A stretch of DNA of 64,000 nucleotides from Taeniopygia guttata (GCF_048771995.1 NC_133060.1:1669501-1733500); one strand, 5' to 3'; shown: positions 21,752-34,214, counted from the first letter of the stretch. Notes: generated by a model not told the origin, from the letters alone. Numbers and translations are program-made.

Positions 21752-22482
21752 CTGGGAAGGGAAAATATAAAAAATGGGAGAAAAAAGGTGAAAAAATGGG
21801 GAAAAAAGTGAAAAAAAGGGACAGGAGGTGACATTGGGGTCCCTCACCTGCGTAGGTGTCACCAGGGAGGGGGGAGTAACCTGCAGGGAGAAAATGGGGT
21901 AAAAATGGACAAAAATGGACAAAAATGAGATAAAAAAGGAGAAAAAGGGGAGAAAAAAACAACAGAAAAAGAGAAAAGGTGAAAAAATTCGAAAGAAGGG
22001 AGAAAAAAGGAGAAAAAAAGCAATAAAAATGGGCAAAAAAGGATAAATAGTGATGAAAAAGTGGAAAAAAAGGTGAAAAAAGGGAGAAAAAAGCAACAGA
22101 AATGGAGAAAAAGTTAAAAAATGAGAAAAAAAGGAGAAAAAAGCAACAGAAAGGGGGGAAAAGTGAAAAAAAATGAGGAAAAAGGGAGAAAAAAACAGGG
22201 AGAAAAAGTTTAAAAAATGGAGGAAAAAGGGAGAAAAATGATAAACAAAATAAAAAGGGAGAAAAAATGGAAAAAAGGATAAAAAAAGGATAAAAAAAGA
22301 TTTAAAAAAACCAATAAAAAGGGACAAACGTTGATGAAAAAGTGGGGGGAAAATTTGGGAAAAAAGGAGAAAAAAAGGGGGTGGAAAAGGGACAAAAAGA
22401 GAGGGAAATGGGCAAAAAATTAAGAAAAGTAATAGAAAATGATAAAAAAGGGACAAAAAATATGAAAAAAGGGTTTCCTCAC
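21752..22482. repeat. Purine-rich intronic repeat around the DMB tail exons
   Basis: The two stretches on either side of the exon at 21848-21880 consist of degenerate GGGAGAAAAAAG and AAAAATGGGA units, strongly purine-rich on the plus strand and pyrimidine-rich in the transcript. They form long polypyrimidine tracts before the acceptors. Units are irregular and about 10-25 bp. Confidence 0.75.
21848..21880 (-). CDS. DMB: DMB cytoplasmic-tail exon, 3' copy (YSPL motif)
   Basis: This 33-bp phase-1 exon encodes GYSPLPGDTYA, matching the HLA-DMB tail YTPLPGSNY. YSPL fits the YxxPhi endosomal/lysosomal sorting signal recognised by AP complexes, which targets DM to the class II loading compartment. 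The acceptor is ctccctgcag and the donor is GCAG|GTGAGG. It is the copy nearest the stop exon and closest to the mammalian sequence, so I take it as the ancestral one. Confidence 0.9.
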
Positions 22483-22515
22483 CTGCGTGGGTGGCACCGG
22501 GGAGCGAGGAGTAAC
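22483..22515 (-). CDS. DMB: DMB cytoplasmic-tail exon, duplicated 5' copy (YSSL motif)
   Basis: This is a second 33-bp copy of the tail exon, encoding GYSSLPGATHA, with intact acceptor (ctccctgcag) and donor (GCAG|GTGAGG) and the same symmetric phase. Inclusion together with the downstream copy would give a tail with two YxxL motifs in tandem. Use of only one copy is equally in frame. The first 15 or so bases upstream of both acceptors are also shared, so the duplicated segment includes splice sites. Which copy is used cannot be told from DNA. Confidence 0.65.
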
Positions 22516-22519
22516 CTGC

Positions 22520-24535
22520 AGGGAGAAAATGGGGAAAAATGAGATGAAATGAGGTAAAAGTGGGCAAAAAAGGACAGGAAGGGACAAAAAGTGACAAAAA
22601 ACAGCATAAAAGTGACAAAAAGCAGCAAAAGCAGAAAAAAAGTGACATAAAAGGGACAAAAAGTGACAAAAATCAGCATAAAAATGACATAAAAGTGACA
22701 AAAAGCGACAAAAATCAGAAAAAAATTACATAAAAGTGCCAAAAAGATGCAAAAAGCGAAAAAAAGCAAAAAAAAAAGCGAAAAAGCGACAAAAAGCATC
22801 AAAAAGCGACAAAAAGTGACAAAAAGCAACAAAAAGCGAAAAAAGCGACAAAAAGCGACAAAAAGTGGCCAAAAGCAACAAAAAGAATCAGAAAAGTGAC
22901 AAAAAGCGACAAAAAGTGACAAAAAGTGACAAAAAGTGACAAAAAGTGACAAAAAGCGACAAAAAGTGACAAAAAGTGACAAAAAGTGACCAAAAGCAAC
23001 AAAAAGTGACAAAAAGTGACAAAAAGCGACAAAAAGTGACAAAAAGTGACAAAAAGCGACAAAAAAGTGACAAAAAGTGACAAAAAGTGACAAAAAGGGA
23101 CAAAAAGCGACACAAAGTAACAAAAAGTGACAAAAAGCAACAAAAAGAATAAAAAAAGTGACAAAAAGTGACAAAAAGCAACAAAAAGTGACAAAAAGCG
23201 ACAAAAAAGTGTCAAAAGTGCCAAAAAGCGACAAAAAAGTGCCAAAAAGCAACAAAAAGTGACAAATAGCAACAAAAAAGTAACAAAAAGCGACACAAAG
23301 CGACAAAAAGTGACAAAAAGTGACAAAAAGTGACAAAAAGCGACAAAAAGCGACAAAAAAGCAACAAAAAGTGACAAAAGGCGACAAAAAACAACAAAAA
23401 GTGATAAAAATCAGCATAAAAGTGACATTAAAGTGCCAAAAAGTGATAAAAAAATGACCAAAAAAGCAACAAAAAATGACCAAAAGCGACAAAAAGTGCC
23501 CAAAAGCGACAAAAAGTGACAAAAGCGACAAAAAGCGACACAAAGCGACAAAAAAGTGACAAAAAGTAACAAAAAAGCGAAACAAAGCGACAAAAAGCAA
23601 CAAAAAGTGATAAAAAGCAACAAAAAAGTGACAAAAGTGACAAAAAGTGACAAAAAGTGACAAAAAGTAACAAAAAGTGATAAAAAGCGACCAAAAGTGA
23701 CAAAAGTGCCAAAAAGCGACAAAAAAGTGACAAAAAGCAACAAAAATAATCAAAAAAGTGACAAAAAGGGACGAAAAGTGACAAAAAGCGACAAAAAGTG
23801 ACAAAAAGCGACAAAAGTCGACAAAAAGCGACAAAAAGTGACAAAAAGTGATAAAATGTGACAAAAAGTGACAAAAGCAACAAAAGCGACAAATAGTGAC
23901 AAAATGTGACAAAAAACGACAAAAAGTGACAAAAGCGACAAAAAGTGACAAAAAGGGACAAAAAGGGACAAAAAGTGACAAAAGGGACGAAAAGCGACAA
24001 AAAGTGACACAAAGTGACAAAAAGTGACAAAAAGCGACAAAAAAGTGGCAAAAAGCAACAAAAAGCAACAAAAAGTGACAAAAAGTGACAAAAAGTGACA
24101 AAAGTGACAAAAATCAACAAAAAGAATCAAAAAAGTGACAAAAAGGGACGAAAAGTGCCAAAAAGCGACAAAAAGCGACAAAAAGCAACCAAAAGTGACA
24201 AAAAGTGACACAAAAGTGACAAAAAGCGACCAAAAGTGACAAAAAGTAACAAAAAGAATCAAAAAAGTGACAAAAAGGGACGAAAAGTGATAAAAAGTGA
24301 CAAAAAACAACAAAAAAGTGACAAAAAGCAAAAAAAGTGCGACAAAAAGTGATAAAAATCAGCATAAAAGTGACATTAAAGTGCCGAAAAGTGAGAAAAA
24401 AGTGACCAAAAAAGCGACAAAAAGTGACCAAAAAAGCGACAAAAAGTGCCCAAAAGTGCCCAAAAGTGACAAAAAAGCGACAAAAAGTGACAAAAAAGTG
24501 ACCAAAAGTGACCAAAAGTGACAAAAAGGACACGA
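22520..24535. repeat. GTGACAAAAA 10-bp array in DMB intron 4
   Basis: About 190 copies of a 10-bp unit, GTGACAAAAA alternating with GCGACAAAAA and GCAACAAAAA. It begins about 20 bp after the donor of the transmembrane exon. On the gene strand it reads TTTTTGTCAC. Long open frames of F/C/H/L/S composition on the minus strand are by-products of the missing stop codons. Confidence 0.94.
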
Positions 24536-24543
24536 GGTGGCAC

Positions 24544-24651
24544 CTGCGCGCAGGAAGCGTCGGAGGCCGAGGAGGAGCAGGAGCAGCCCCAGGAGCAGCG
24601 ACAGAACCGAAAACGCCACCAAGAGCGAGAGACGCCGCGACGGGCCCGGCG
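24544..24651 (-). CDS. DMB: DMB connecting/transmembrane exon
   Basis: The exon encodes APGPSRRLSLLVAFSVLSLL and then LGLLLLLLGLRRFLRA. It begins just after the Ig domain tryptophan (TW|APGPS, compare HLA-DMB DWTPGLSP), has one hydrophobic segment of about 22 residues, and ends in a basic stop-transfer RRFLRAG like human WRRAG. The acceptor is gtgtcccag at 24652. The donor GCAG|GTGCCA is weaker than the others in this gene. Length is 108 bp, phase 1 on both sides. Confidence 0.92.
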
Positions 24652-24663
24652 CTGGGACACGGA

Positions 24664-27655
24664 GAAAATTCCAAAATTCCAATTATTCCACCCAAAATTC
24701 CCATTATTCCACCCAAAATTCCAATTATTCCACCCAAAATTCCCATTATTCCAGCCAAAATTCCAATTATTCCAGCCAAAATTCCAATTATTCCACCCAA
24801 AATTCCAATGATTCCACCCGAAATTCCAATTATTCCACCCAAAATTCCAATTATTCCACCCAAAATTCCAATTATTCCACCCGAAATTCCAATGATTCCA
24901 CCCAAAATTCCAATGATTCCACCCAAAATTCCAATGATTCCACCCAAAATTCCAATTATTCCAGCCAAAATCCCAATTATTCCACCCAAAATTCCAATTA
25001 TTCCACCCAAAATTCCAATTATTCCACCCAAAATTCCAATTATTCCACCCAAAATTCCAATGATTCCATCCAAAATTCCAATGATTCCACCCAAAATTCC
25101 AATTATTCCACCCAAAATTCCAATTATTCCACCCAAAACTCCAATTATTCCAGCCAAAATTCCAATTATTCCACTCAAAATTCCAATTATTCCAGCCAAA
25201 ATTCCAATTTTCCACCCAAAATTCCAATTATTCCACCCGAAATTCCAATTATTCCACCCAAAATTCCAATTATTCCACCCAAAATTCAAATTATTCCACC
25301 CAAAATTCCAATTATTCCTCCCAAAATTCCAATTATTCCTCCCAAAATTCCAATTTATCACCGTGAAATTCCAATTATTCCACCCAAAATTCCAATGATT
25401 CCACCCAAAATTCAAATTTATCCACCCAAAATTCCAATTATTCCACCCAAAACTCCAATTATTCCAGCCAAAATTCCAATTATTCCACTCAAAATTCCAA
25501 TTATTCCACCCCAAATTCCAATTATTCCACCCAAAATTCCAATTATTCCACCCAAAATTCCAATTTATCACCATGAAATTCCAATTATTGCACCCAAAAT
25601 TCCAATTATTCCACCCAAAATTCACATTATTCCACCCAAAATTCCAATTATTCCACCCAAAATTCCAATTATTCCACCCAAAATTCAAATTTATCCACCC
25701 AAAATTCCAATTATTCCACCCAAAATTCCAATTATTCCAGCCAAAATTCCAATTATTCCACCCAAAATTCCAATTATTCCACCCAAAATTCAAATTATTC
25801 CACCCAAAATTCCAATTATTCCGCCCAAAATTCAAATTTATCCACCCAAAATTCAAATTTATCCACCCAAAATTCCAATTATTCCAGCCAAAATTCCAAT
25901 TATTCCACCCAAAATTCCAATTATTCCACCCAAAATTCCAATTATTCCACCCAAAATTCCAATTATTCCACCCAAAATAATTCCAATTATTCCACCCAAA
26001 ATTCCAATTATTCCACCCAAAATTCAAATTTATCCACCCAAAATTCCAATTATTCCACCCAAAATTCAAATTAATCCACCCAAAATTCCAATTATTCCAG
26101 CCAAAATTCCAATTATTCCACCCGAAATTCCAATTATTCCACCCGAAATTCCAATTAATCCACCCAAAATTCCAATTATTCCACCCAAAATTCCAATTAT
26201 TCCACCCAAAATTCCAATTATTCCACCCAAAATTCCAATTATTCCACCCAAAATTCCAATTATTCCGCCCAAAATTCCAATTATTCCACCCAAAATTCCA
26301 ATTATTCCACCCAAAATTCCAATTATTCCACCCAAAATTCCAATTAATCCACCCAAAATTCCAATTATTCCAGCCAAAATTCAAATTATTCCACCCAAAA
26401 TTCCAATTATTCCAGCCAAAATTCCAATTATTCCACCCAAAATTCCAATTATTCCACCCAAAATTCCAATTATTCCACCCAAAATTCCAATTAATCCACC
26501 CAAAATTCCAATTATTCCACCCAAAATTCCAATTATTCCAGGCAAAATTCCAATTAATCCACCCAAAATTCCAATTATTCCAGCCAAAATTCCAATTATT
26601 CCACCCAAAATTCCAATTATTCCACCCAAAATTCACATTATTCCAGCCAAAATTCCAATTATTCCACCCAAAATTCACATTATTCCACCGAAAATTCCAA
26701 TTATTCCACCCAAAATTCCAATTTATCCACCCAAAATTCCAATTATTCCACCCAAAATTCCAATTATTCCAGCCAAAATTCCCATTATTCCACTCAAAAT
26801 TCCAATTATTCCAGCCAAAATTCAAATTTATCCACCCGAAATTCCAATTATTCCAGCCAAAATTCCAATTATTCCACCCAAAATTCCAATTATTCCACCC
26901 AAAATTCCCATTATTCCACCCAAAATTCAAATTTATCCACCCAAAATTCCAATTATTCCACCCAAAATTCCAATGATTCCACCCAAAATTCCCATTATTC
27001 CACCCAAAATTCCAATTATTCCACCCAAAACTCCAATTATTCCACCCAAAATTCCAATTATTCCACCCAAAATTCAAATTTATCCACCCAAAATTCCAAT
27101 TATTCCACCCAAAATAATTCCAATTATTCCACCCAAAATTCCAATTATTCCACCCAAAATTCCAATTATTCCACCCAAAATTCCAATTATTCCACCCAAA
27201 ATTCAAATTTATCCACCCAAAATTCCAATTATTCCAGCCAAAATTCCAATTATTCCAGCCAAAATTCCAATTATTCCACCCGAAATTCCAATTATTCCAC
27301 CCAAAATTCCAATTATTCCACCCAAAATTCCAATTTATCACCGTGAAATTCCAATTATTCCACCCGAAATTCCAATTATTCCACCCAAAATTCCAATTAT
27401 TCCACCCAAAATTCCAATTATTCCACCCGAAATTCCAATTATTCCACCCAAAATTCCAATTTATCCACCCAAAATTCCAATTATTCCACCCAAAATTCCA
27501 ATTATTCCACCCCAAATTCAAATTATTCCACCCAAAATTCCAATTATTCCACCCAAAATTCCAATTATTCCACCCAAAATTCCAATTATTCCACCCAAAA
27601 TTCCAATTATTCCACCCAAAACTCCAATTATTCCACCCAAAATTCCTAAAATCCA
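24664..27655. repeat. 21-bp CCAATTATTCCACCCAAAATT array in DMB intron 3
   Basis: About 140 copies of a 21-bp unit, with GAAATT, GCCAAA and AATTTATCC variants. Because 21 is a multiple of three and the unit lacks stop codons on both strands, open frames of about 1,000 codons appear on both strands (heptapeptide NWNFGWN on minus, PKIPIIP on plus). They have no other protein feature. Confidence 0.95.
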
Positions 27656-27789
27656 ATCCAAAAAAAACCTCCCAAAATTCCTAAAAACCCCCAAATCCCC
27701 AAACTAAAAAATCCTAAAAATCCTCCCAAAAATTGTAAAAGAAGTAAAAAAAAAATTGTAAAAAACGCCGTCAAAATTGTATAAAAAAT

Positions 27790-30785
27790 AAAAAAATGTC
27801 CCAAAAATTTAGAAAAATCCCCAAAAAAATCCCCAAAAATTCCCAAAAATCCCCCAAAATTTCCCAAAATTTCCCAAAATGTCCCAAAATTTCCCAAAAA
27901 TTCCCAAAATTTCCCAAAATGTCCCAAAATTTCCCAAAATTTCCCAAAATGTCCCAAAATGTCCCAAAATTTCCCAAAATGTCCCAAAATTTCCCAAAAT
28001 TTCCCAAAATTTGCCAAAATTTCCCAAAAAGTCCCAAAATGTCCCAAAATGTCCCAAAATTTCCCAAAATGTCCCAAAATGTCCCATAATTTCCCAAAAT
28101 TTCCCAAAATGTCCCAAAATGTCCCAAAATTTCCCAAAATGTCCCAAAATTTCCCAAAATGTCCCAAAATTTCCCAAAATTTCCCAAAATTTCCCAAAAT
28201 GTCCCAAAATGTCCCAAAATTTCCCAAAATGTCCCAAAATTTCCCAAAATTTCCCAAAATGTCCCAAAATGTCCCAAAATTTCCCAAAATTTCCCAAAAT
28301 GTCCCAAAATTTCCCAAAATTTCCCAAAATGTCCCAAAAGTCCCAAAATTTCCCTAAATTTCCCCAAATGTCCCAAAATTTCCCCAAATGTCCCAAAATT
28401 TCCCGAAATTTCCCAAAATTTCCCAAAATGTCCAAAAATGTCCCAAAATGTCCCAAAATTTCCCAAAATGTCCCAAAATGTCCCAAAATGTCCCAAAATT
28501 CCCCAAAATTCCCCAAAATTTCCCAAAATGTCCCAAAATGTCCCAAAATTTCCCAAAATGTCCCCAAAATTTCCCAAAATGTCCCAAAATTTCCCAAAAT
28601 TTCCCAAAATGTCCCAAAATGTCCCAAAATTTCCCAAAATGTCCCAAAATTTCCCAAAATGTCCCAAAATTTCCCAAAATTTCCCAAAATTCCCAAAAAT
28701 CCCCCAAAATGTCCCAAAATTTCCCAAAATGTCCCAAAATTTCCCAAAATGTCCCAAAATGTCCCAAAATTTCCCAAAATGTCCCAAAATGTCCCAAAAT
28801 GTCCCAAAATTTCCCAAAATGTCCCAAAATGTCCCAAAATTTCCCAAAATTTCCCAAAATTTCCCAAAATGTCCCAAAATTTCCCCAAATGTCCCAAAAT
28901 TTCCCAAAATTTCCCAAAATTTCCCAAAATTTCCCAGAATGCCCCAAAATTTCCCAAAATGTCCCAAAATGTCCCAAATTTCCCAAAATGTCCCAAAATG
29001 TCCCAAAATGTCCCAAAATGTCCCAAAATTTCCCAAAATGTCCCAAAATGTCCCAAAATGTCCCAAAATGTCCCAAAATTTCCCAAAATGTCCCAAAATG
29101 TCCCAAAATTTCCCAAAATGTCCCAAAATTTCCCCAAATTTCCCAAAATGTCCCAAATTTTCCCAAAATGTCCCAAAATTTCCCAAAATTTCCCAAAATT
29201 TCCAAAAGTCCCAAAAATTCCCAAAATTTCCCAAAATGTCCCAAAATGTCCCAAAATTTCCCAAAATTTCCCAAAATTTCCCAAAATTTCCCAAAATGTC
29301 CCAAAATTTCCCAAAATTTCCCAAAATGTCCCAAATTTTCCCAAAATTTCCCAAAATTTCCCAAAATTTCCCAAAATGTCCCAAAATTTCCCAAAATGTC
29401 CCAAAATGTCCCAAAATTTCCCAAAATGTCCCAAAATTTCCCAAAATGTCCCAAAATGTCCCAAAATGTCCCAAAATTTCCCAAAATGTCCCAAAATGTC
29501 CCAAAATGTCCCAAAATTTCCCAAAATGTCCCAAAATGTCCCAAAATTTCCCAAAATGTCCCAAAATTTCCCCAAATTTCCCAAAATGTCCCAAATTTTC
29601 CCAAAATGTCCCAAAATTTCCCAAAATTTCCCAAAATTTCCAAAAGTCCCAAAAATTCCCAAAATTTCCCAAAATGTCCCAAAATGTCCCAAAATTTCCC
29701 AAAATTTCCCAAAATTTCCCAAAATTTCCCAAAATGTCCCAAAATTTCCCAAAATTTCCCAAAATTTCCCAAAATGTCCCAAATTTTCCCAAAATTTCCC
29801 AAAATTTCCCAAAATTTCCCAAAATGTCCCAAAATTTCCCAAAATGTCCCAAAATGTCCCAAAATTTCCCAAAATGTCCCAAAATTTCCCAAAATGTCCC
29901 AAAATGTCCCAAAATGTCCCAAAATGTCCCAAAATTTCCCAAAATGTCCCAAAATGTCCCAAAATGTCCCAAAATTTCCCAAAATTTCCCAAAATGTCCC
30001 AAAATTTCCCCAAATGTCCCAAAATTTCCCAAAATTTCCCAAAATGTCCCAAAATTTCCCAAAATGTCCCAAAATGTCCCAAAATTTCCCAAAATTTCCC
30101 AAAATGTCCCAAAATGTCCCAAAATTTCCCAAAATGTCCCAAAATTTCCCAAAATGTCCCAAAATGTCCCAAAATGTCCCAAAATTCTCCAAAATTTCCC
30201 AAAATTTCCCAAAATTTCCCAAAATGTCCCAAAATTTCCCAAAATGTCCCAAAATTTCCCCAAATGTCCCAAAATTTCCCAAAATTTCCCAAAATGTCCC
30301 AAAATTTCCCAAAATGTCCCAAAATGTCCCAAAATGTCCCAAAATTTCCCAAATTTCCCAAAATTTCCCAAAATGTCCCAAAATTTCCCAAAATTTCCCA
30401 AAATTCCCAAAATTTCCCAAAATTTCCCAAAATTTCCCAAAATGTCCCAAAATGTCCCAAAATGTCCCAAAATTTCCCAAAATTTCCCAAAATTTCCCAA
30501 AATGTCCTAAAATTTCCCAAAATTTCCCAAAATTTCCCAAAATGTCCCAAAATGTCCCAAAATGTCCCAAAATTTCCCAAAATGTCCCAAAATGTCCCAA
30601 AATTTCCCAAAATTTCCCAAAATTTCCCAAAATGTCCCAAAATTTCCCAAAATGTCCCAAAATGTCCCAAAATGTCCCAAAATTTCCCAAAATGTCCCAA
30701 AATGTCCCAAAATTTCCCAAAATTTCCCAAAATTTCCCAAAATGTCCCAAAATTTCCCAAAATTTCCCAAAATGTCCCCAAAAAT
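27790..30785. repeat. 10-bp TCCCAAAATG/T array in DMB intron 3
   Basis: About 300 copies of the 10-bp unit TCCCAAAATT or TCCCAAAATG, starting about 15 bp downstream of the DMB Ig-exon donor on the gene strand, where it reads GGGACATTTTGGGAAATTTT. A larger block near 29130-29330 recurs about 0.44 kb further on, marked by the rare variant TCCAAAAGTC at 29201 and 29639. Five frames stay open for long distances. None looks like a protein. Confidence 0.95.
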
Positions 30786-30791
30786 CCTCAC

Positions 30792-31115
30792 CCCACGTGA
30801 CCCGGAGCGGCTCCTCCAGGCCGGGGTGCAGCGCCAGGCACTCGAAAGTGTCCCCAGATGACCCCGGTGGCACCTGGATCGTCACCTGCGCCCGGAACGT
30901 TCCGTCCCCCACCGGCAGCGCCCGCGATTGTCTCGAAGTGTCCCCGACGGCGTCACCGATGATGTCACCGATGATGTCACCGGCGGTGGCATCGGGGACG
31001 ACCCCGTTGCGGAGCCACGTCAGGGTGATGTCGGCGGGGGAGAAGGCCCAGGCGTAACACGTCAGGGCCAGCGCGGTTCCCCAGCGCTCGGGGACGATGC
31101 GCAGCCGTGGTGGCG
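30792..31115 (-). CDS. DMB: DMB beta-2 Ig C1 domain exon with loop expansion
   Basis: The exon encodes APPRLRIVPERW, then LTCYAWAFSPADITLTWLRN, and after a long loop FECLALHPGLEEPLRVTW. The Ig cysteines (LTCYAW and FECLAL) and the central tryptophan (LTWLRNG) are present and match HLA-DMB. Length is 324 bp, where such exons are usually about 282 bp; the excess of 42 bp lies in the loop after LRNG, which contains the coding repeat GDIIGDIIGDAVGD. The acceptor is ccccgcag and the donor is TGGG|GTGAGG, phase 1 on both sides. Confidence 0.94.
30945..30990 (-). repeat. In-frame 12-bp coding repeat in the DMB Ig exon
   Basis: Two perfect copies of GGTGACATCATC followed by degenerate copies encode GDIIGDIIGDAVGD. 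The sequence is similar to the GGGGACATT motif of the adjacent intron arrays. It accounts for most of the 14 extra codons of this exon and keeps the frame. Confidence 0.85.
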
Positions 31116-33634
31116 CTGCGGGGACAGTTGGGGACATTTGGGGACATTTGGGGACATTTGGGGACAGTTGGGGACGTGGTGGAAGTGGCTTTGTGTCACC
31201 AAATGGCCCCAAAATGGAGAAAAATGGGTTCAAAATGGCACCAAGATGGCCGCCGATGTGCCTCAAAATGGCCGCCAGTGTGCCCAAATCTGCCCCAAAA
31301 TGGGCCAAAAATGTCCTAAAAGTGGCCACAAATGTGTCCTCAAAATGTCCTAAAAGTGTCCCCAAATGTGTCACCAAGTGTGTCCCAAAAAGGTCCCAAA
31401 ATGGCCCCAAATATGTCACCAAGTGTGTCCTAAAGTGGCCCCATGGCTCCCACAAAATGGCCGCCAATGTTCCCAAAATGGCACAAAATGTTCCCCAAAA
31501 TGGTCCCAAAATGTTCCCCAAAATGGTCCCAAATTGTGCCACAAATGTGCCTCAAAATGTCCTAAAAGTGGCCCCAAATATGTCCCCAAAATGTCCTAAA
31601 AGTGTCCCCAAATGTGTCACCAAGTGTGTCCCAAAATGGAGAAAAATGGGTTTAAAATGGCCCCAAGATGGCCGCCGATGTGCCTCAAAATGGCCACCAG
31701 TGTGCCCAAATCTGCCCCAAAATGGGCCCAAAATGTCCTAAAAGTGTCCTCAAAATGTCCTAAAAGTGTCCCCAAATGTGTCACCAAGTGTGTCCCAAAA
31801 ATGTCCCAAAATGGCCCCAAATATGTCACCAAGTGTGTCCTAAAGTGGCCCCATGGCTCCCACAAAATGGCCGCCAATGTTCCCAAAATGGTACAAAATG
31901 TTCCCCAAAATGGTCCCAAAATGTTCCCCAAAATGGCCCCAAATTGTGCCACAAATGTGCCTCAAAATGTCCTAAAAGTGTCCCCAAATGTGTCACCAAG
32001 TGTGTCCCAAAATGGAGAAAAATGGGTTCAAAATGGCCCCAAGATGGCCACCAATGTGCCTCAAAATGGCCACCAGTGTGCCCAGATCTGCCCCAAAATG
32101 GGCCCAAAATGTCCTAAAAGTGGCTGCAAATGTGTCCTCAAAATGTCCTAAAAGTGTCCCCAAAATGGCCCCAAATGTGTCACCAAGTGTGCCCAAAAAA
32201 GGTCCCAAAATGGCCCCAAATGTGTCACCAAGTGTGTCCTAAAGTGGCCCCATGGCTCCCACAAAATGGCCGCCAATGTTCCCAAAATGGCACAAAATGT
32301 TCCCCAAAATGGTCCCAAAATGTTCCCCAAAATGGCCCCAAATTGTACCACAAATGTGTCCTCAAAATGTCCTAAAAGTGGCCCCAAATATGTCCCCAAA
32401 ATGTCCTAAAAGTGTCCCCAAATGTGTCACCAAATGGCCCCAAAATGGAGAAAAATGGGTCCAAAATGGCCCCAAGATGGCCGCCGATGTTCCTCAAAGA
32501 GGCCACCAGTGTGCCCAAATCTGCCCCAAAATGGGCCCAAAATGTCCTAAAAGTGGCCGCAAATGTGTCCTAAAAGTGTCCCCAAATGTGTCACCAAGTG
32601 TGTCCCAAAATGGAGAAAAATGAGCCCAAAATGGCCCCAAGATGGCCGCCAATGTGCCTCAAAATGGCCACCAGTGTGCCCAAATCTGCCCCAAAATGGG
32701 CCCAAAATGTCCTAAAAGTGGCCCCAAATGTGTCCTCAAAATGTCCTAAAAGTGTCCCCAAATGTGTCACCAAATGGCCCCAAAATGGAGAAAAATGGGT
32801 TCAAAATGGCCCCAAGATGGCCGCCGATGTGCCTCAAAATGGCCGCCAGTGTGCCCAAATCTGCCCCAAAATGGGCCCAAAATGTCCTAAAAGTGGCCAA
32901 AATGTGTCCTCAAAATGTCCTAAAAGTGTCCCCAAAATGGCCCCAAATGTGTCACCAAGTGTGTCCCAAAATGGAGAAAAATGAGCCCAAAATGGCCCCA
33001 AGATGGCCGCCGATGTGCCTCAAAATGGCCACCAGTGTGCCCAAATCTGCCCCAAAATGGGCCCAAAATGTCCTAAAAGTGGACGCAAATGTGTCTTCAA
33101 AATGTCCTAAAAGTGTCCCCAAATGTGTCACCAAGTGTGTCCCAAAAAGTGTCCCCAAAATGGCCCCAAATATGTCACCAAGTGTGTCCTAAAGTGGCCC
33201 CATGGCTCCCACAAAATGGCTGCCAATGTTCCCAAAATGGCACAAAATGTTCCCCAAAATGGTCCCAAAATGGCCCCAAATTGTGCCACAAATGTGCCTC
33301 AAAATGTCCTAAAAGTGTCCCCAAATGTGTCACCAAGTGTGTCCCAAAATGGAGAAAAATGGGCCCAAAATGGCCCCAAGATGGCCGCCGATGTGCCTCA
33401 AAAAGGCCACCAGTGTGCCCAAATCTGCCCCAACATGTTTCCCAAAATGGCCCCAAATTGTGCCACAAATGTGCCTCAAAATGTCCTAAAAGTGTCCCCA
33501 AAATGGCCCCAAATGTGTCACCAAGTGTGTCCCAAAATGGAGAAAAATGGGTCCAAAATAGCCCCAAGATGGCCGCCGATGTGCCTCAAAAAGGTCACCA
33601 GTGTGCCCAAATCTGCCCCAAAATGGGCCCAAAA

Positions 33635-33730
33635 TCGGGGACGATGCGCAGCCGTGGTGGCGCTGGGGGGACAGTTGGGGACAGTTGGGGACATTTGGGG
33701 ACGTGGTGGAAGTGGCTTTGTGTCACCAAA
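33635..33730 (-). repeat. Partial copy 1 of DMB Ig-exon acceptor and exon head
   Basis: This segment repeats the first ~26 bases of the Ig exon (exon-like start at 33662), its acceptor, here tccccccag, and the following ~65 intron bases including GTGGTGGAAGTGGCTTTGTG. The original lies at 31089-31200. The copy is not a pseudogene of the whole exon; it stops inside codon nine or so and returns to array sequence. Confidence 0.9.
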
Positions 33731-34214
33731 TGGCCCCAAAATGGAGAAAAATGGGTTCAAAATGGCCCCAAGATGGCCGCCGATGTGCCTCAAAAAGGCC
33801 ACCAGTGTGCCCAAATCTGCCCCAACATGTTTCCCAAAATGGCCCCAAATTGTGCCACAAATGTGCCTCAAGATGTCCTAAAAGTGTCCCCAAAATGGCC
33901 CCAAATGTGTCACCAAGTATGTCCCAAAATGGAGAAAAATGGGCCCAAAATGGCCCCAAGATGGCCGCCGATGTGCCTCAAAAAGGCCACCAGTGTGCCC
34001 AAATCTGCCCCAACATGTTTCCCAAAATGGCCCCAAATTGTGCCACAAATGTGCCTCAAAATGTCCTAAAAGTGTCCCCAAAATGGCCCCAAATGTGTCA
34101 CCAAGTGTGTCCCAAAATGGAGAAAAATGGGTCCAAAATAGCCCCAAGATGGCCGCCGATGTGCCTCAAAAAGGTCACCAGTGTGCCCAAATCTGCCCCA
34201 AAATGGGCCCAAAA

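Noticed and set aside
22479-24331. Minus-strand frames rich in F, C, H and L that look like multi-pass membrane proteins.
   Set aside because: They are translations of (TTTTTGTCAC)n. The hydrophobicity comes from poly-T codons.
24114-27707. Open frames of more than 1,000 codons on both strands (NWNFGWN and PKIPIIP).
   Set aside because: A 21-bp unit without stops on either strand explains them. The region is DMB intron 3, and the minus frame reaches the transmembrane exon only in a wrong frame.
27771-31542. Frames of 780-1,060 codons (GHFGKFWEILG and SQNFPKFPKM).
   Set aside because: They are 10-bp array artefacts. Only the short segment at 30792-31115 is a real exon.
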